Translations under genes and position numbers: made by a program
The notes under the pieces: model-generated
What the model was told of the DNA's origin: nothing
Databases searched by the model: none
Seen by the model: the letters and a program-made list of their open reading frames with translations, nothing else
Source of the DNA: Streptomyces aurantiogriseus
Lineage (GTDB): Bacteria; Actinomycetota; Actinomycetes; Streptomycetales; Streptomycetaceae
DNA: 64,000 nucleotides
Assembly: GCF_014649375.1 (NCBI RefSeq)
Contig: NZ_BMSX01000012.1
Span: 248,001-312,000, forward strand
Reading direction: 5' to 3'
Shown here: positions 61,051 to 64,000 of the stretch, piece after piece
Layout of the letters: each line of letters opens with the position of its first letter
Numbering within the stretch: position 1 is the first letter of the stretch

Positions 61051-62391
61051 ATGCGATACGCCCCGCCCGGCCTCTGCGTGAACGACTTCGCCCTCCTCCG
61101 CGACGAGGACGGCACGTACGCGGTGCTGCATCTGCAGGGGCCCTGGACGGCCGAGTTCGACCACCTGCGGATGGAGACCTCCTACGGCCGCGCCACCTCC
61201 ACCGACCTGGTCGGCTGGCAGCCGCAGGGCACCGCCTTCGGGGTCGGCCTGCCCGGCCGCTTCGACCAGCAGGCGGTGTGGACCATGCACCCCGTCCGGC
61301 ACGGCGGCGGAATGGCGATGTTCTACACGGGCGTGAGCGGACTGACGGCGGGTGGCTGGCCGTTGCAGTCGGTCGGGCTGGCCTACTCCGACCGCACCGA
61401 CGGCACCGGCTGGCGGCGCCACGGCACCGGACCGCTGCTCGAGGCGGACCCGCGCTGGTACCGCACCGGCGAGCGGATGGGCTGGCGCGACCCCTTCGTC
61501 GTACGCGACGACGAGACGGACGGCTGGGTGATGGTCGTCTGCGCGAGCGACGCCTCCCTCCCGGTCGAGGTCAGCGGCTGCGTCGCCTGGGCCACCTCCG
61601 ACGACCTGGAGCACTGGACCGTCCACCCGCCGCTCGTCTCGCCGGGCGACGTCGACGAGCTGGAGTGCCCGGTCCTGGAACGCCTCGACGACGGCAGCTG
61701 GCTGCTGCTCGGCTCCATCGGCGCCACCCGGGGCTTCGAGTCGTGGACCGCGCCGAGCCTGCGCGGCCCCTGGACCCGCCGTGGCCCTCTCGGTCCGACC
61801 GGTTCCTACGCCCCGCGGATCATCGCCGCCCCCGACGGCTCCCGCGTCGTGCTGCACACCACGCCGCGCCAGGTCGGTCTCAGCGACTCGGGCGAACGCT
61901 GCCGCGGCATGCTCGCTCAGCCCAAGTCCCTTGTGGTGCGAGGCGATTCCGCGCCTCGCCTGGAATGGTGGCCCGGCCTGGACGACTGGCTCGGCGAGGA
62001 AACCGACCGGCCCGCCCTGCACGCGGTCGGCGACCTCGACGTCACCGGCCCCGTGGAGATCACCCTGCGCGCCCGTACCGACGAAGGCGAACGGCCCGCC
62101 CTCGTCGTCGGCTGCGACGGCAAGAACCTGTGGGTGACCGGCCCCGACGGACACCGCCTCGGCGAGACGGTCCTGACCGAGCCCGCCACGACCCTGCGGA
62201 TCCTCACCATCGGCGAGTACGTCGAGGTGTACGCCGACGGCGTCTTCGCCCTGACCACCCTGTGCTACTCGGGCCGCCCCGCCTCGTGGACAGCGGTCAC
62301 GGACGGACGTACCCGCACGATCCCCGTCCGCCCGATCCGCCTGCCCGACCCCGACCGCGACGACGCCTCGGCCGTCTGGCCCGGCCCCTGA
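61051..62391 (+). CDS. GH32-like cytosolic glycosidase (fructan locus 3)
   Basis: 446 residues, ATG at 61051 with ACAGGAA upstream; no signal peptide. Catalytic motifs of GH32: Asp13 in CVNDFALL (the NDPNG motif is altered), WRDPFVV (Asp147) and ELECPVLERL (Glu205). Sequence is otherwise quite distant from the other two GH32 proteins of the window. A beta-sandwich end (GEYVEVYADGVFALTTLCYS) is present. Likely acts on an imported fructose-containing sugar. Divergent from its LacI gene. Confidence 0.82.
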   Translation: MRYAPPGLCVNDFALLRDEDGTYAVLHLQGPWTAEFDHLRMETSYGRATSTDLVGWQPQGTAFGVGLPGRFDQQAVWTMHPVRHGGGMAMFYTGVSGLTAGGWPLQSVGLAYSDRTDGTGWRRHGTGPLLEADPRWYRTGERMGWRDPFVVRDDETDGWVMVVCASDASLPVEVSGCVAWATSDDLEHWTVHPPLVSPGDVDELECPVLERLDDGSWLLLGSIGATRGFESWTAPSLRGPWTRRGPLGPTGSYAPRIIAAPDGSRVVLHTTPRQVGLSDSGERCRGMLAQPKSLVVRGDSAPRLEWWPGLDDWLGEETDRPALHAVGDLDVTGPVEITLRARTDEGERPALVVGCDGKNLWVTGPDGHRLGETVLTEPATTLRILTIGEYVEVYADGVFALTTLCYSGRPASWTAVTDGRTRTIPVRPIRLPDPDRDDASAVWPGP

Positions 62392-62431
62392 GGAACGGCG
62401 ACCGGCCTCCCTGTGATCCGAACGAAACCGC

Positions 62432-63388
62432 TCAGCCGGCGAGGGTCCGGTGCGGTGGGTGGCCGTACGCCTCGCGGTACAGGGCGGCGAAGCGGCTGGG
62501 GTGGAAGAAGCCCCAGCGGGCCGCGATGTCGGTGACCCTGGTGCCGTCCAGCGGGGTCGCGGCCAGCAGGTCGGCGTGGGCGTGGGACAGGCGTACCCGG
62601 CGCAGATGGGCCAGCGGGGTGGTGTCCAGGTGGCGTCGGAAGGCGTACTGGAGGGCGCGGACCGTGACATGGGCGGCCGCGGCGATGTCGGCCACGGTGA
62701 TGGGCTCGTCGGCGTGGTCCTCGATGTAGGCCAGCGCATGGCGCAGCGTCGTGGGGTGGGCGTCGTTGCGGTCGGCCGCGGTGGGGTCGGTGAGCGCGGT
62801 GTTGGGGAAGGCGGCGAGCACGCCGGCGGCCAGGTGCTGGGCGGCCGTGGAGGCGATCAGGGGCTGGTCGGCGATGTCGGGGTCGCTCAGGACGTGGTCG
62901 CGCAGGTAGCCGATGGAGTGCCGCAGGTGCCGGGCCGCGGCCGGTGAGTGGGGCCGGTGGCCGGTCAGCCGTACCGGTTCGGGTCTGCGGCCGGGCGCGC
63001 CGGCGGCGACCTGGGCGAGCAGATCGGTCTCCAGCATCGTGATGTTGTAGCGGGCGTTGCAGATCCGGCCCGAGTACGGCAGGTCCGGTGGGGCGATGGA
63101 CACCATGTCACCGGGGCCGAAGGCGTCCCGGACGCCGTCGAAGGCATGGTCCTCGATGGTGCCGTCGTGGACGAGGCACAGGCAGATCCGGCCCAGGGGT
63201 GTGACGGAGTAGCTCATCTCGAAGTTCAGGTCGAGTTCGTCCACCGTCACCGACGGCATCGCGGAGCGCGTGATCCGCGCCCGGCTGTCCTGCGGGTCGT
63301 TGCTGCCGATCTGCATGCGTGCGTACGCCCGGCTGAGGAAGTCCTCGGTCAGGTCCAGGTCGTCACTGTCGAAGAACAGCGTGTCCAT
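62432..63388 (-). CDS. AraC family transcriptional regulator
   Basis: 318 residues, ATG at 63386-63388. C-terminal double HTH of AraC: ITVADIAAAAHVTVRALQYAFRRHLDTTPLAHLRRVRLSHAHADLL and TRVTDIAARWGFFHPSRFAALYREAYG. N-terminal about 180 residues are a ligand/oligomerisation domain of the AraC-binding type. Divergent from the ANTAR gene, separated by 292 bp with a 28-bp perfect palindrome. Target unknown. Confidence 0.88.
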   Translation of the reverse strand: MDTLFFDSDDLDLTEDFLSRAYARMQIGSNDPQDSRARITRSAMPSVTVDELDLNFEMSYSVTPLGRICLCLVHDGTIEDHAFDGVRDAFGPGDMVSIAPPDLPYSGRICNARYNITMLETDLLAQVAAGAPGRRPEPVRLTGHRPHSPAAARHLRHSIGYLRDHVLSDPDIADQPLIASTAAQHLAAGVLAAFPNTALTDPTAADRNDAHPTTLRHALAYIEDHADEPITVADIAAAAHVTVRALQYAFRRHLDTTPLAHLRRVRLSHAHADLLAATPLDGTRVTDIAARWGFFHPSRFAALYREAYGHPPHRTLAG

Positions 63389-63499
63389 GAAGGCCTCGTC
63401 CGATGTCAGGCGGCCTGCGCGGGGCAGGGCGGGACGGTCGGCGGCTCGTCGCGACGACCGCGGCGAGGCAGGACCGCCGGTCGCCCGCCCTTCTCGCCT

Positions 63500-63527
63500 G
63501 CCCTGCATGCGGGCCCGCATGCAGGGC
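63500..63527. promoter_or_regulatory. 28-bp perfect palindrome between AraC and ANTAR genes
   Basis: Exact two-fold symmetry: GCCCTGCATGCGGG followed by its reverse complement, with no spacer. On the plus strand it is followed by a TTCGTTTT run. It is 112 bp upstream of the AraC start and 154 bp upstream of the ANTAR gene, so it could be an operator, a cruciform or an RNA hairpin in the ANTAR gene leader. Confidence 0.6.
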
Positions 63528-63680
63528 CCGGGTTCGTTTTCCGGACCGACCCCGGCGACGGTGTTCGTCGTGCGTGCAGACAGGCGGATGCGTGGCGTGC
63601 AGGCTGGGACGGGACGGTCCCGCGATGTCACCGGGGACGTCGGCCGCCCGTACCCCGGTCCAGGAGAGAGACGGTTCGCC

Positions 63681-63992
63681 ATGCCAGCGGAGGAGCAGCT
63701 GACGGAGGTGGAGCTCAACGAGCGGATCGCCGTCCTGGAGGAGGAGGTCGGCCAGCTCCGGCAGGCCGTCGCCTCCCACGCCGTCGTCGACCAGGCGATC
63801 GGCGTGGTCATCGCCGTCGCCCACCTTCGGCCCGAGCAGGGCTGGGAGGTCCTCAGGGAGATCTCCCAGCGCACCAACACCAAACTGCGGGAGGTCGCGG
63901 AGTACGTGGTGCAGGGGGCCCACTGCCACTGGCTGCCCGACGAGATCCACCACGCGCTCACGGACGCCCTGCGGCGCGTGAAAGCGGAGTGA
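63681..63992 (+). CDS. ANTAR domain regulator
   Basis: 103 residues, ATG at 63681 after AGGAGAGAGACGG. Coiled-coil start (LNERIAVLEEEVGQLRQAV) leads into an ANTAR domain: VVDQAIGVVIAVAHLRPEQGWEVLREISQRTNTKLREVAEYVV. ANTAR proteins bind RNA hairpins and act as antiterminators. The gene is complete (stop at 63990-63992). Confidence 0.87.
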   Translation: MPAEEQLTEVELNERIAVLEEEVGQLRQAVASHAVVDQAIGVVIAVAHLRPEQGWEVLREISQRTNTKLREVAEYVVQGAHCHWLPDEIHHALTDALRRVKAE

Positions 63993-64000
63993 GGTCTCCC

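Overview
This is chromosomal DNA from a Streptomyces-like actinomycete. GC is very high, GTG/TTG starts are frequent, and genes overlap by ATGA/GTGA. Recognisable Streptomyces families include the DUF2617-DUF4247-DUF350-aminopropyltransferase operon, a LAxTG sortase substrate, ANTAR and SpoIIE-type regulators, and ATPase-less sugar ABC importers. I saw no rRNA, tRNA, CRISPR array, intact insertion sequence, PKS or NRPS.

Layout. 1-1875 (minus): the aminopropyltransferase-linked operon, cut by the window edge. 2309-8230: a dTDP-rhamnose locus (rmlA, rmlC, rmlB, rmlD) with a secreted collagen-like protein gene between rmlC and rmlB, and a fused glycosyltransferase-methyltransferase convergent to rmlD. 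8410-16139: unrelated single genes, namely a WGR/beta-propeller protein, a receptor-type Ser/Thr kinase with a peptidoglycan-binding domain, a small secreted Cys-rich protein, an acetyltransferase, a type-B carboxylesterase and a membrane protein. 16259-27630 (plus): a ten-gene, almost fully translationally coupled operon whose promoter spacer holds a Zur-type box. It encodes an ATP-grasp ligase, a DUF364-like protein, a cysteine-synthase-like PLP enzyme, a dipeptide-epimerase-like enzyme, an MFS exporter, a methyltransferase and an oligopeptide/nickel-type ABC importer. I read it as a candidate zincophore make-export-reimport system.

27653-40012: a duplicated-domain hypothetical protein, a LAxTG cell-wall protein, small membrane and lipoproteins, a DUF6766-like protein, a decayed M20 peptidase gene, a cobalamin-riboswitch-controlled cbiMNQO cobalt importer, an HMA metallochaperone, a SpoIIE-type phosphatase whose gene carries a perfect 25-bp-arm inverted repeat, a MarR regulator, a YihY membrane protein and a lipoprotein.

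40038-62391: a fructan-utilisation island with three GH32 enzymes, three LacI regulators, two ATPase-less sugar ABC importers, one complete FrcBCA-like importer and a PfkB fructokinase. An almost identical 30-bp tandem operator lies upstream of the secreted levanase and in the divergent fructokinase/importer region, so these form one regulon. An ECF41-type sigma factor with its carboxymuconolactone decarboxylase partner sits inside the island. 62432-63992: divergent AraC and ANTAR regulators flanking a 28-bp perfect palindrome.

Gene boundaries come from reading frames, start codons and ribosome-binding sites seen in the sequence. Family names come from recognised motifs and recall of the families; no database search was run.
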